Assembly: GCA_025056155.1 (NCBI GenBank)
Contig: JANWWL010000006.1
Location: 124,001 to 188,000, forward strand
Origin: Sphingomonadaceae bacterium
GTDB lineage: Bacteria > Pseudomonadota > Alphaproteobacteria > Sphingomonadales > Sphingomonadaceae
Length of the DNA stretch: 64,000 nt
Reading direction: 5' to 3'
Of this stretch, positions 1 through 7,267 are shown one piece after another. The notes under the pieces were generated by a model. The model saw nothing but the letters and a program-made list of their open reading frames with translations, had not been told where the DNA came from and made no database searches. How positions within the stretch are numbered: the stretch's first letter is position 1; the number at the start of each line of letters is the position of its first letter. Both the position numbers and the translations under genes were made by a program.

Positions 1-191
1 TGGGCTTGCCCGACGACCATTTCGAGACGCTGCCCGCGCGCCTCAAGGCGCTCGATGCCCAAGCGGTGAGCCGTGCGGCCGCCCTGCTCGACCCCGACCG
101 GCTGCAATGGGTGGTGGTGGGCGAAGCGGCCACGCTGCGCGCGCCGCTCGAGGCCCTGGGCTGGCCCCTGACGGTGCGATCAACCCCTTGA
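1..191 (+). CDS. M16 zinc peptidase, C-terminal fragment
   Basis: The open frame enters from the left edge and ends at TGA 189-191, giving about 62 residues. The segment resembles the extreme C-terminus of M16 (insulinase/pitrilysin) peptidases of alphaproteobacteria: LPDDHFETLPARL, then a DPDRLQWVVVG stretch and a short tail on placing the regulatory domain. The catalytic HxxEH lies in the N-terminal half and is outside the window, so activity cannot be judged. Family members are usually periplasmic or membrane-anchored proteases. The assignment rests on this short conserved tail only. Confidence 0.65.
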   Translation, partial: GLPDDHFETLPARLKALDAQAVSRAAALLDPDRLQWVVVGEAATLRAPLEALGWPLTVRSTP

Positions 192-297
192 GATCCCCCA
201 TGCACCTTCGCTCTTGCTGCGATGCAGCAGCTCCGGCTTGACCACGCTGCGATGCAGCACGGATGCAGGCGCCTGCCCATCGTCGAGGAGGCTCTCC

Positions 298-564
298 ATG
301 TTTCGCGCCTTCGCTTTCGCCGCCGCCCTGGTCGTTGCGGTTCCTGCCGTCGCCCAGGAGGCGGTCGATTCCGTCCGTCCGGGCCGCGTGCTGCGGGACA
401 CGAACGGCCAGCGCCTGGGCAAGGTGGACCGAGTGAACCCCGATGGCTCGGTGCGGATCATCTTCGAGGAACGGTTCGTGACCATTCCCGCCGACAAGCT
501 CGCGGTGGCGGACGGACAGGCCCGCACCACGCTCACCCGCCGCGAGGTGGCTCGCCTGCGCTGA
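298..564 (+). CDS. small secreted protein, unknown function
   Basis: This is an 88-residue protein. ATG 298 is preceded at a suitable distance by GAGGAGG, and it begins a clear signal peptide (MFRAFAFAAALVVAVPAVAQ, cleavage likely after AQ), which decides the start over longer frames. The mature part of about 68 residues reads RVLRDTNGQRLGKVDRVNPDGSVRIIFEERFVTIPADKL. This beta-rich pattern with a GxxLGKVxRVxxDGSVxII motif recalls PRC-barrel-like small periplasmic proteins. It stands alone between the M16 peptidase and the crotonase. Only the secretion prediction is firm; the PRC-like fold is an inference. Confidence 0.7.
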   Translation: MFRAFAFAAALVVAVPAVAQEAVDSVRPGRVLRDTNGQRLGKVDRVNPDGSVRIIFEERFVTIPADKLAVADGQARTTLTRREVARLR

Positions 565-603
565 CGGCTTGACCGACCGCGGCCGGCCGGGCCATTGGGC
601 GCC

Positions 604-1407
604 ATGCCCGCCGCCACCGTCGTCGTCACGCGCGAAGGGCCGGTCACCGTGGTGGAGATCGACCGGCCGTCGACCCGGAACGCGGTCGACGGGCCGACGG
701 CGCGGGCCCTCTACGAGGCGTTCCAAGCCTTCGAGGCCGATCCGGCCGCGCGGGTCGCCGTGCTGGCGGGCCGAGGGGGCACCTTCTGCGCCGGGGCAGA
801 CCTGAAGGCCGTCGGCACGGCGCAGGGCAATCCGCTCGAGCCCTTCGCACCCGATCGCATCGGCCCCATGGGCCCCACCCGGCTCAGCCTCTCCAAGCCC
901 GTGATCGCCGCGATCGAGGGCCATGCCGTGGCGGGTGGCCTGGAACTCGCCCTGTGGTGCGACCTGCGCGTCGTGGCCGAGGATGCGGTGCTGGGCGTGT
1001 TCTGCCGGCGCTTCGGCGTGCCCCTCATCGACGGTGGAACGGTACGGCTGGCCCGCCTGGTGGGGGAATCGCGCGCGATGGACCTGGTGCTGACGGGCCG
1101 GCCGGTCCTGGCGGCGGAAGCCCTGGCGATCGGGCTCGCCAACCGGGTGGCGCCCAAGGGTCAGGCGGGTGCCGAAGCCCTTCGGCTGGCCCAAGAGCTC
1201 GCGCAGTTTCCGCAGGCCTGTCTTAAGGCCGATCGTGCGGCGCTGAAGGGGCAGTGGGGGTTGACCGAGGCCGAGGCGATGGCCCGCGAGTTCGCAGGCG
1301 GTCTTGCCGTGATCGCAACCGGCGAGACGGCCGAGGGAGCCCGCCGTTTCGCGGCAGGCCAAGGCCGCCACGGCGCCTTCCCCTCCGCCGGCCCGCCCCG
1401 GCCCTGA
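604..1407 (+). CDS. crotonase / enoyl-CoA hydratase family protein
   Basis: A 267-residue crotonase-fold enzyme that acts on acyl-CoA thioesters, probably hydrating or isomerising an enoyl-CoA. The oxyanion-hole segment FCAGADLKAVG is near residue 63 and the second conserved block GHAVAGGLELALWCDLRV near residue 103, followed by FCRRFGVPLIDGGTVRLARLVG, typical of this subfamily. Length matches the family (about 260). ATG 604 is preferred; an in-frame TTG lies at 595. No partner genes of beta-oxidation adjoin it, so the exact substrate cannot be named. It converges with the ATP12 gene. Confidence 0.85.
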   Translation: MPAATVVVTREGPVTVVEIDRPSTRNAVDGPTARALYEAFQAFEADPAARVAVLAGRGGTFCAGADLKAVGTAQGNPLEPFAPDRIGPMGPTRLSLSKPVIAAIEGHAVAGGLELALWCDLRVVAEDAVLGVFCRRFGVPLIDGGTVRLARLVGESRAMDLVLTGRPVLAAEALAIGLANRVAPKGQAGAEALRLAQELAQFPQACLKADRAALKGQWGLTEAEAMAREFAGGLAVIATGETAEGARRFAAGQGRHGAFPSAGPPRP

Positions 1408-1437
1408 ACGGCCCGCCCCGCGGCCGGCAAGAGTGCG

Positions 1438-1470
1438 GGATGGGCCCAGGGCGCAACGGCCGGCCCATCC
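1438..1470. terminator. hairpin between convergent genes (terminator-like)
   Basis: Nine-base arms GGATGGGCC (1438-1446) and GGCCCATCC (1462-1470) are perfectly complementary around a 15-base loop. The hairpin lies in the 146-bp gap between the convergent crotonase and ATP12 genes, where a bidirectional terminator is expected. There is no T-tract on either side, so the role is an inference from position and stem strength. Confidence 0.35.
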
Positions 1471-1553
1471 GGTCGGGGCCATCCGGCCGGGGGGGCGCGG
1501 CCTCCGCCACCGCCCCGCGGCCCTTGAAGGGCGCGAAGGGCCTGCCGGGCGGA

Positions 1554-2255
1554 TCAGGCCAGCAACTCGAGGAAACGCGCGGCCGCCAGGAACGCCGCCT
1601 GCCGGTCAGCCCGCCACCGGGCGGCCTCGGCATCCTCGCCCCAGCGTTCGGCCTGGTAGGTCTCGTCAAGCTGGGCGGCCGCGAAGGCCGCCGCCGGCGC
1701 GAGCGCCTGGCCGGCCACCGCCAGCGCCAGGACCACCGAGCCCGACAGCCGGGTCAAGGGATCGAGGGCCGCCAGCCGGAAGGGGCCCAAGCCCTCGAGG
1801 TGGCAGCGCACGGCCGCGAGCGTGGCCGCGGGCTGGGTGACGGGCATCAGCCCCTCGCCCCGCACGAACGCAACGCCAAGGGCGCTCTCCACCCAGCGCA
1901 AGGGCGGCTCCCAGGCCGCCTCCTGCCGGGCCCTCAGGCTGGGCGGCGCTTCGGCCCGGTGGCAGGTGAGGTCGGCCTCGGCATAGGCGGCGAGCGCGCC
2001 CGCGACCGCGGCCGGATCGGGCGCTACCCGATCGATGGCCGCGTTGGCGATCGCCGTCAGCGGCAGCCGGCGGGGATCGGTGCGCTCGGGCGCGTCGGCC
2101 CACTCGGCCGCGATGGCCTGGGCCAGTGCCTCGGCCGGCACCTCCACCACCGCGCGGCCCGGCGTGCGGACCGGCCGGCCGTCCAGCAGGACGCGAAAGC
2201 CACCACCCGCCGGTTGGACCCAAGCGTCGGCCCAGAAGCGCCGGATCAGCGCCAT
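1554..2255 (-). CDS. ATP12 family F1-ATPase assembly chaperone
   Basis: A 233-residue protein of the ATP12 family, whose members help assemble the alpha subunit of F1-ATPase in mitochondria and alphaproteobacteria. Hallmarks are VLLDGRPVRTPGRA near residue 18, AIAAEWADAPERTDPRRLPL near 45-65, ANAAIDRV just after, and the RARQEAAWEPPLRW block near 100. Length is normal for bacterial ATP12 (230-245). ATG 2255 starts at the conserved N-terminus MALIRRFW; the longer upstream frame is Gly-rich shadow sequence. It is the last gene of the leftward crcB-rluA-HAD-small membrane protein operon and overlaps the preceding small gene by 10 bases. Confidence 0.87.
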   Translation of the reverse strand: MALIRRFWADAWVQPAGGGFRVLLDGRPVRTPGRAVVEVPAEALAQAIAAEWADAPERTDPRRLPLTAIANAAIDRVAPDPAAVAGALAAYAEADLTCHRAEAPPSLRARQEAAWEPPLRWVESALGVAFVRGEGLMPVTQPAATLAAVRCHLEGLGPFRLAALDPLTRLSGSVVLALAVAGQALAPAAAFAAAQLDETYQAERWGEDAEAARWRADRQAAFLAAARFLELLA

Positions 2256-2431
2256 CGCCGCTTCAACGCCCAGGGGCCGAGCACGAGCCCCAGAGCCCCC
2301 GCCAGAGCCAGCAGCGCCCCCGCAGGCCCATGGCCGCCGGCCGCTTCCCCGTAGCCCACCGCCATCAGCCCCACGGCCCCCAGCCGCAAGGCCGTTATCA
2401 CCCACAGCCGGCGTTCGGCCGGATCAGCCAA
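2246..2431 (-). CDS. small membrane protein, unknown function (TTG start)
   Basis: This 61-residue frame fills the space between the HAD phosphatase and ATP12. TTG 2431 has GGAGGT five bases upstream, inside the end of the HAD gene, so translation is probably coupled. The protein has a charged N-terminus (ADPAERR), one or two hydrophobic segments (around residues 11-27 and 37-54) and a basic end (KRRWR). Overlaps are 8 bases with HAD and 10 with ATP12, matching the packing of this operon. The function is not recognised. Confidence is moderate because the start is not ATG and the protein is short. Confidence 0.5.
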   Translation of the reverse strand: MADPAERRLWVITALRLGAVGLMAVGYGEAAGGHGPAGALLALAGALGLVLGPWALKRRWR

Positions 2432-3074
2432 GCAAGACCTCCAGGTGCTGGGCGTCCCGTGCCACGGCCACCGCGCCGGCCGCCTCCAGTTCCGCCGGCG
2501 CATGGTAGCCCCAGGCCACGCCGATGGCGCGCACGCCGGCGGCCGCCGCCATCGCCATGTCGAAAGCGGTATCGCCCACGACGACGGCCGCCTCCGCCGC
2601 CACGCCCGTGTCGGCAAGGCAGGCCTGCAGCATCGCCGGGTGGGGCTTCGAGGGATGGCGGTCGGCCGTGTGCCGGGCGACGAAATGGCCGGCAAGGCCA
2701 AGTCGGTCGAGCAGCAGGGCCAGCCCTCGGTCGCTCTTGCCCGTGGCGATGGCGAGCGCCCAGCCGGCCGCGCGCAGCGCATCCAGCAGCTCGCGCATCC
2801 CGGGATAGAGCGGCTCGGGCTGCAGGGCGCCCGAGTGCCGCAACTCGCGGAAGGCGGCTCGATAGGCCTCGGCCAGCGCCCGATGCAGGCTGGCATCGCC
2901 CCGGGGTGCCAGCACCTCCATCGCCTGCGGCAGCGACAGGCCCACCACCCGCCGCACGGCCTCGGGAGGCGGGGCCGGCAGCCGCAGGCGGGCGAAGGCC
3001 TCGTGCATCGCGCGCACGATGTGGGCGCACGAGTCGACGAGCGTGCCATCGCAGTCGAAGACGGCGAGCCTCAT
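2424..3074 (-). CDS. HAD-IA family hydrolase (phosphatase)
   Basis: A 216-residue haloacid dehalogenase-type phosphohydrolase. Motif I is FDCDGTLVD (nucleophile Asp near residue 8), motif II-like IATG near 110, and motif IV VVGDTAFDMAMA near 165. The cap resembles phosphoglycolate-phosphatase-like subfamily IA proteins. The start ATG overlaps the rluA stop by four bases (ATGA). The genuine phosphoglycolate phosphatase candidate is a second HAD gene at 20722-21426, so this copy may act on another small phosphate ester; the substrate is not predictable from sequence. Confidence 0.85.
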   Translation of the reverse strand: MRLAVFDCDGTLVDSCAHIVRAMHEAFARLRLPAPPPEAVRRVVGLSLPQAMEVLAPRGDASLHRALAEAYRAAFRELRHSGALQPEPLYPGMRELLDALRAAGWALAIATGKSDRGLALLLDRLGLAGHFVARHTADRHPSKPHPAMLQACLADTGVAAEAAVVVGDTAFDMAMAAAAGVRAIGVAWGYHAPAELEAAGAVAVARDAQHLEVLLG

Positions 3075-4033
3075 GCCCCTTCGGAGTCGGGTTCCAGGCC
3101 CAGGAGCTCGAGGCTCTGGGCGAAATGCGCCGGAAGCGGAGCGGTCACGTCCAACCGCCCGCCTTCGGGAAGGTCGATCACCAGCCGGCGGGCATGCAGG
3201 TGCAGCTTGCGGCTGACGCCCCCCGTGAGGAAGGCCGCGCGACCCCCGTACTTCCCATCGCCCACGATCGGGTGGCCGATCGCCGCCGCGTGCACGCGCA
3301 GCTGGTGCGTGCGCCCCGTGATGGGCCGCAGCTCGGCGAAGGCCACCCGGTCGCCCGCGCGGTCCATCACTCGGATGCGCGAGACGGCGGGGCTGCCCCG
3401 CGCTTCATCCACCTGCATCTTCTCGCCCCCGGTGCCGGGCTGGCGAGCGATGGGCAGCTCCACGCGCAGGTCGGGAAGCCGCGGCACGCCCATCAACAGG
3501 GCCCAGTAGATCTTGCGCGTGTCGCGCTGGGCGAAGCGCTGGCTGAAGAAGGCGGCCGCCCGGGCCGAGCGGGCCACCAGCAGCACGCCCGACGTGTCGC
3601 GATCCAGGCGGTGGACGAGCCGCGGCCGCTCGCGCGCGCCGAACCGCAAGGCCTCGAGCAGCCGGTCGACGTGCGCCATGGTGCCCGTGCCGCCCTGGGT
3701 GGCAAGGCCCGGCGGCTTGTTGAGCACGAGGGCATGGTCCGACCGGTGGAGGACAAGGCTGCGCGCGAAGGCCTCTTCGTCGGGCGAAAGGGGTGGGGAC
3801 TCGCGGGCGCGAGCGCGGGGCGGCCGGTCATCCGCTTCGGGCAGGGTGATCGTCTGGCCCGCATGAATCCGGTCGCCCGGGCGAGCGGGAGCGCCGTCCA
3901 GGCGCAAGCGGCCCGTGCGCGCCCACTTGGCCACGGCCACGAAGGGCACGTCCGGCAGGTGCCGCTTCACCCAGCGGTCCAACCGGATGCCGTCGTCGGC
4001 CTCCTCCACGGTGAAGGCCCGGCTCATGGCCAT
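3071..4033 (-). CDS. RluA-family 23S rRNA pseudouridine synthase
   Basis: A 320-residue enzyme of the RluA/RluC/RluD family, which isomerises uridines in rRNA to pseudouridine. An S4-like RNA-binding segment covers roughly residues 10-60 (GIRLDRWVKRH through RLRLDGAPARPGDRI), and the catalytic block LVHRLDRDTSGVLLVA lies near residue 138, with the active Asp in HRLD. RTHQLRVHAAAIGHPIVGD further on is also diagnostic. Two ATGs (4033 and 4027) are possible; the second gives an ATGA overlap with crcB. RluC is the likeliest subtype because of the S4 domain, but RluD is not excluded. Confidence 0.87.
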   Translation of the reverse strand: MAMSRAFTVEEADDGIRLDRWVKRHLPDVPFVAVAKWARTGRLRLDGAPARPGDRIHAGQTITLPEADDRPPRARARESPPLSPDEEAFARSLVLHRSDHALVLNKPPGLATQGGTGTMAHVDRLLEALRFGARERPRLVHRLDRDTSGVLLVARSARAAAFFSQRFAQRDTRKIYWALLMGVPRLPDLRVELPIARQPGTGGEKMQVDEARGSPAVSRIRVMDRAGDRVAFAELRPITGRTHQLRVHAAAIGHPIVGDGKYGGRAAFLTGGVSRKLHLHARRLVIDLPEGGRLDVTAPLPAHFAQSLELLGLEPDSEGA

Positions 4034-4386
4034 TGGCGCACCACCCAGAGCCCCACGCCGATGCCGGCCGTGGCCAGCACCACCGACAGCAGCGCATAGG
4101 CAAGGGCGACCGCCAGCGCGCCCTTATCGAGAAGGAGCCAAAGCTCGAGGCTGAAGGCGGAGAAAGTGGTGAACCCGCCCAGCACGCCCACGCCCAGGAA
4201 CAGGCGCAGCCCTTCCGACCCGCCGCGGGCGGCGAGCCAGCCGGCGAGTGCGCCCATGAGCAGCCCGCCCACCAGGTTCACGGCGAACGTGGCCGACGGC
4301 CAGAGGCCCGCCCCCAAGAGGCGGGCCACGCCATAGCGCGCGCACGCACCAAGCGCGCCCCCCAGCGCCACGAGGACGAGGTTCAT
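4024..4386 (-). CDS. crcB: CrcB fluoride exporter
   Basis: A 120-residue, four-helix membrane protein of the CrcB/Fluc family, which forms dual-topology dimeric channels that expel fluoride. The NLVGGLLMGALAGW block (conserved Asn) and GGFTTFSAFSLE block (pore Phe/Thr/Ser) are both present. ATG 4386 opens directly into the first hydrophobic helix (MNLVLVALGGALGACARYGV). It overlaps the rluA start. I looked for a fluoride riboswitch in the 287-bp upstream gap and saw none. Confidence 0.9.
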   Translation of the reverse strand: MNLVLVALGGALGACARYGVARLLGAGLWPSATFAVNLVGGLLMGALAGWLAARGGSEGLRLFLGVGVLGGFTTFSAFSLELWLLLDKGALAVALAYALLSVVLATAGIGVGLWVVRQWP

Positions 4387-4673
4387 CACGCCCCCGGGAT
4401 AGCGCAGTTGAGCCCTCGGGACACGGGGCGGGCGCGCCCGCGACAGAGGGTCGGGGGTGGGCGGAGCGCCGGCTGGCTCGAGACGTTCCACACCGGGGCT
4501 TTTCCACACCAGAGATTTCCCGGAAGGAACGAGCCGTTCCATGCCCGAGGCAGAGACTTGCCCCGAGGTTCGAAAATCGCCCCGCCGCGTCGGTCGATCT
4601 TCCCAACTGGTGAGGTGGGACCTCGCGGCCCTCAAGCTCGGCGCGTCATACCCCCGACGCGGGTTCCCGGCCC

Positions 4674-5525
4674 TCAATCGGCGATGCCGAAGGTCCAGCC
4701 TTCGGTTCGGGCGACCTCGGGCGACAGGCCGACCGGGGCCCACCAGCGCGCCTCGGGGGCCAGCGCGCGCAACCCGGCGGCCGCCACGATCACGTCGGTC
4801 GCGTGGTCGCTCAAGACCCCGGCGGCGGGGAAGGGTGCGCTGCCGAAGGCGGCAAGCGCCGCTTCGAGGCCCGATGCGGTGCGGATCTTGCGCCCCGGCC
4901 CGCCGGCCAGGCGCAGCATGGCGCGGGTGTAGATTTCCACCACCGTCCGTTCACCCGCCGGCGCGAACGGCCAAACGGCGACCGTCGCCGCCAGGCGATG
5001 GAGGAGGCGCATGCCCGAGAAGCTCGCCGCCGCCACCTGGGCTGCGCCCACGAAGTCAAAGACGGTGGATGCCTTGCCGCCGCCTGAGGCGTTGAACCGC
5101 ATCTCGCAGCGGCGATGGCGCAGGAAACGGCGCTTCTCCCCATCCGCCTTCCCCATCCAGAAATGCGGCCGAGCCGGGCCGTGCAGGAACCCGTGGGCCC
5201 CCAGGTCGGGGTCGTCGCCGCATTGCGCGTCGACCCACGCCCAGAAGCCGGGGCCGTCCCGCGGGGCCTCAAGCCCCGGCAAATAGGCGCCCCGGTCGAG
5301 GAAGGGGGGCGCGAAGGAGAAGTCGAATCCCGCAAGCCACGGGCCCGGCAGCGCCAGCAGCCAGTCCGCCACCTCGGCGCGGGCCCACGCCTTGCCGTTC
5401 GGCGGCGGAATGAGCCGTGGGGCCTCTCGCCCGACCTCGGCCACGGCCACCGCGATGCCCCGATGCCGGCGGCCCTTGGCCCCCGACCAGTCGACCGCGA
5501 CGAACCGCTCGAAGTGGGGGATCAA
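4674..5525 (-). CDS. DUF429-like RNase-H-fold protein, unknown function
   Basis: A protein of about 283 residues beginning ...HFERFVAVDWSGAKGRRHRGIAV, the first beta-hairpin of an RNase-H-like fold as in DUF429 proteins; the family is conserved in sphingomonads without known function. Other blocks are LAGFDFSFAPPF, ASTVFDFVGAAQVAA, RTVVEIYTRAMLRLAGG and SDHATDVIVAAAGLRALA. The start is uncertain. TTG 5525 places initiation two residues before the conserved core, while ATG 5663 overlaps the bolA stop but adds about 46 Pro/Gly-rich residues unlike the rest. It lies downstream of bolA and upstream of the crcB operon. Confidence 0.65.
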   Translation of the reverse strand: MIPHFERFVAVDWSGAKGRRHRGIAVAVAEVGREAPRLIPPPNGKAWARAEVADWLLALPGPWLAGFDFSFAPPFLDRGAYLPGLEAPRDGPGFWAWVDAQCGDDPDLGAHGFLHGPARPHFWMGKADGEKRRFLRHRRCEMRFNASGGGKASTVFDFVGAAQVAAASFSGMRLLHRLAATVAVWPFAPAGERTVVEIYTRAMLRLAGGPGRKIRTASGLEAALAAFGSAPFPAAGVLSDHATDVIVAAAGLRALAPEARWWAPVGLSPEVARTEGWTFGIAD

Positions 5526-5655
5526 GCCCGCGCCCCCGCAAGCCCCGAGCGTCCGCCGGCACGCCTGGGCACTGGAATCGCCGCCCGGGGGCCAGAGCGG
5601 CAGGGTCGGGGAGGAAGGCTGCAGACCTTCGGGCGGGCCCGGGGGCCCGAAGGGG

Positions 5656-5931
5656 TCACCCATCCTCGCCGGGCGCACGGCAGCGCAGCGCCAGCGCGTG
5701 GATGCGCGTGGCGAGCAGGTCGGCCAGCACCGCGTGCACACGCCGTTGCCGCTCGAGCCGCGATAGGCCGACGAAGTTCGGGCTGGTCAGGTGCACGCGG
5801 AAATGCGTCTCGCCCGACCCATCGTCGCCCGCGTGGCCAGCGTGCCGGTGGCTTTCGTTCTCGATCTCAAGTTCGATGGGGGCGAAGGATGCCGTCAGGC
5901 GGCGCACCAGTTCAGCCTCGACCGGTCCCAT
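5656..5931 (-). CDS. bolA: BolA family protein
   Basis: A 91-residue BolA-type protein. The family works with monothiol glutaredoxins in Fe-S and redox signalling, and some members act as stress regulators. Diagnostic segments are LRRLTASFAPIELEIENESH-type sequence near residues 8-30, then ETHFRVHLTSPNFVGLSRLERQ, where FVGLSRLERQR matches the family pattern F.G.s.v.RHr. ATG 5931 gives the standard BolA length. The gene follows astB in the same direction with a 40-bp gap, and its stop overlaps the possible ATG of the DUF429-like gene. Confidence 0.87.
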   Translation of the reverse strand: MGPVEAELVRRLTASFAPIELEIENESHRHAGHAGDDGSGETHFRVHLTSPNFVGLSRLERQRRVHAVLADLLATRIHALALRCRAPGEDG

Positions 5932-5971
5932 CGCCACCCCGTAGCGCCGAGGGGCGCGGCGGGCCAGCGCC

Positions 5972-7267
5972 TCAGGCCTCGCCCAGTTCGGCGGGCGCGA
6001 TGCCCAGGAGCCCAAGGAGCGCCCGCCGAGCCGCCCGGGCGGCGGCCCAGCAGTCAGGCTCGACAAGGTCGGCCGGAACCAGCCGGCTGGGCCAGTGCCG
6101 TTCGACCAGGGCTTCCAAGGCGTCGAGCCGGCGTTCGTCCAGGAGGAACCGGGGATCCACGGCGGCCAGCGCCTCCTCGGACAGGGCGATGCGCAGGCGA
6201 AGACAGGCGGGGCCCCCGCCGTTGCGCATCGATTCGCGCACGTCGACCACGTGGAGCTCGTGGATGGGGTTGGCGGGATCGGCCACCACGTCCTCGAGCC
6301 ACCGCCAGATGGAAGCCATCTCGCGCGCTTCGGCCGGCAGCACCAGGGCCATCCGCCCGGGCAGGCTGAGGAGCTGGGCGTTGAACAGGTAGCTCGTCAC
6401 CGCATCGCCGAGACTCACGCGAGCCTCGGGCGCCTCGACCGCCGTGAAGCCCGGCACGCGCGTCTCGAGCTCGGCGAGCAGCCGGTTCCGCTCCGCGAAC
6501 GCCCGCTCGTGGGCCAGCAGCACGGGGCCGTTCGCGACCGCCACCACGTCGTTGTGGAAGGCGCCGGCGGCGATCGCTTCGGGCGCCTGCGGGGTGAGGA
6601 GCGCGTGGCGAACGCCATGCCGGCGCGCCACGGCCGCCGAAGCGCGCCGGCTCTGGCGGGCCGGGAAGGGGCCCGCGACGTCCGGCGGCCCATGGACGAA
6701 CACCTCGACCCCCGACGCGCCGTGGTCGGGGGCCAACCGCAGGTGATTGGCCGCCCCCTCGTCGCCGAAGGCGGCGGGCACCGGCTCGTGGACGGCAAAG
6801 AAGCGGGAGTCGCGAAAGGCCAGGCGCAACTGGGCGAGCGTTCCCGGCCATTCGTGCGCGCGATGGGGCATGGTGGCCAAGTTGGCCACCGTCAGGTGCA
6901 CGCGGCCGTCGGCCGTGTCGGGCGCGGGCGAAACGGTGGCGGCGTTCGCTGTCCACATGGCGCTCGCCGAGGAGGCGAGCGCCAGCAGGCCCGGGTCTTC
7001 GGCCGCCGCCGCCGCCAGCACTTCGTCGTCGGGGCCCGCGAAGCCCAGTTGCCGCAGCCAGCCCACGTTCGGCCGGTCGTGGGGCAGGAGGAGCCCCTGG
7101 GGCAGCCCCAAGCGCATCACGAGCCGCATCTTGGCAAGCCCCTGAAGGGCTGCCCGGCGCGGCGAACTCTCGGCCCCCGCGTGGGTCATGGCGGCGAGGT
7201 TCCCGTAGGCCAGGCCCGCATAGTGGTGGGTGGGGCCCACCAGGCCATCGAGGTTGAGCTCGGGCAT
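5972..7267 (-). CDS. astB: N-succinylarginine dihydrolase
   Basis: A 431-residue AstB of the guanidino-group-modifying superfamily; it hydrolyses N2-succinylarginine to succinylornithine, CO2 and ammonia, the second step of the AST pathway. The N-terminus PELNLDGLVGPTHHYAGLAYGN is the family signature, and the C-terminal ESMRNGGGPACLRLRI carries the catalytic Cys; HELHVVDVRESM holds the preceding conserved residues. ATG 7267 shares one base with the astD stop (TGATG). It is slightly shorter than the E. coli enzyme (447). Gene order astA-astD-astB is leftward; astC and astE are not in the window. Confidence 0.95.
   Translation of the reverse strand: MPELNLDGLVGPTHHYAGLAYGNLAAMTHAGAESSPRRAALQGLAKMRLVMRLGLPQGLLLPHDRPNVGWLRQLGFAGPDDEVLAAAAAEDPGLLALASSASAMWTANAATVSPAPDTADGRVHLTVANLATMPHRAHEWPGTLAQLRLAFRDSRFFAVHEPVPAAFGDEGAANHLRLAPDHGASGVEVFVHGPPDVAGPFPARQSRRASAAVARRHGVRHALLTPQAPEAIAAGAFHNDVVAVANGPVLLAHERAFAERNRLLAELETRVPGFTAVEAPEARVSLGDAVTSYLFNAQLLSLPGRMALVLPAEAREMASIWRWLEDVVADPANPIHELHVVDVRESMRNGGGPACLRLRIALSEEALAAVDPRFLLDERRLDALEALVERHWPSRLVPADLVEPDCWAAARAARRALLGLLGIAPAELGEA

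Noticed and set aside
43-1482. 479-codon minus-strand frame over the crotonase
   Set aside because: Arg/Gly/Pro-rich with no motif; mirrors the codon bias of the plus-strand crotonase.
4387-4673. Possible fluoride riboswitch upstream of crcB
   Set aside because: I read the minus strand of the gap and saw only a short GGAACG/CGTTCC inverted repeat (4526-4540); the conserved fluoride-switch core is not there.
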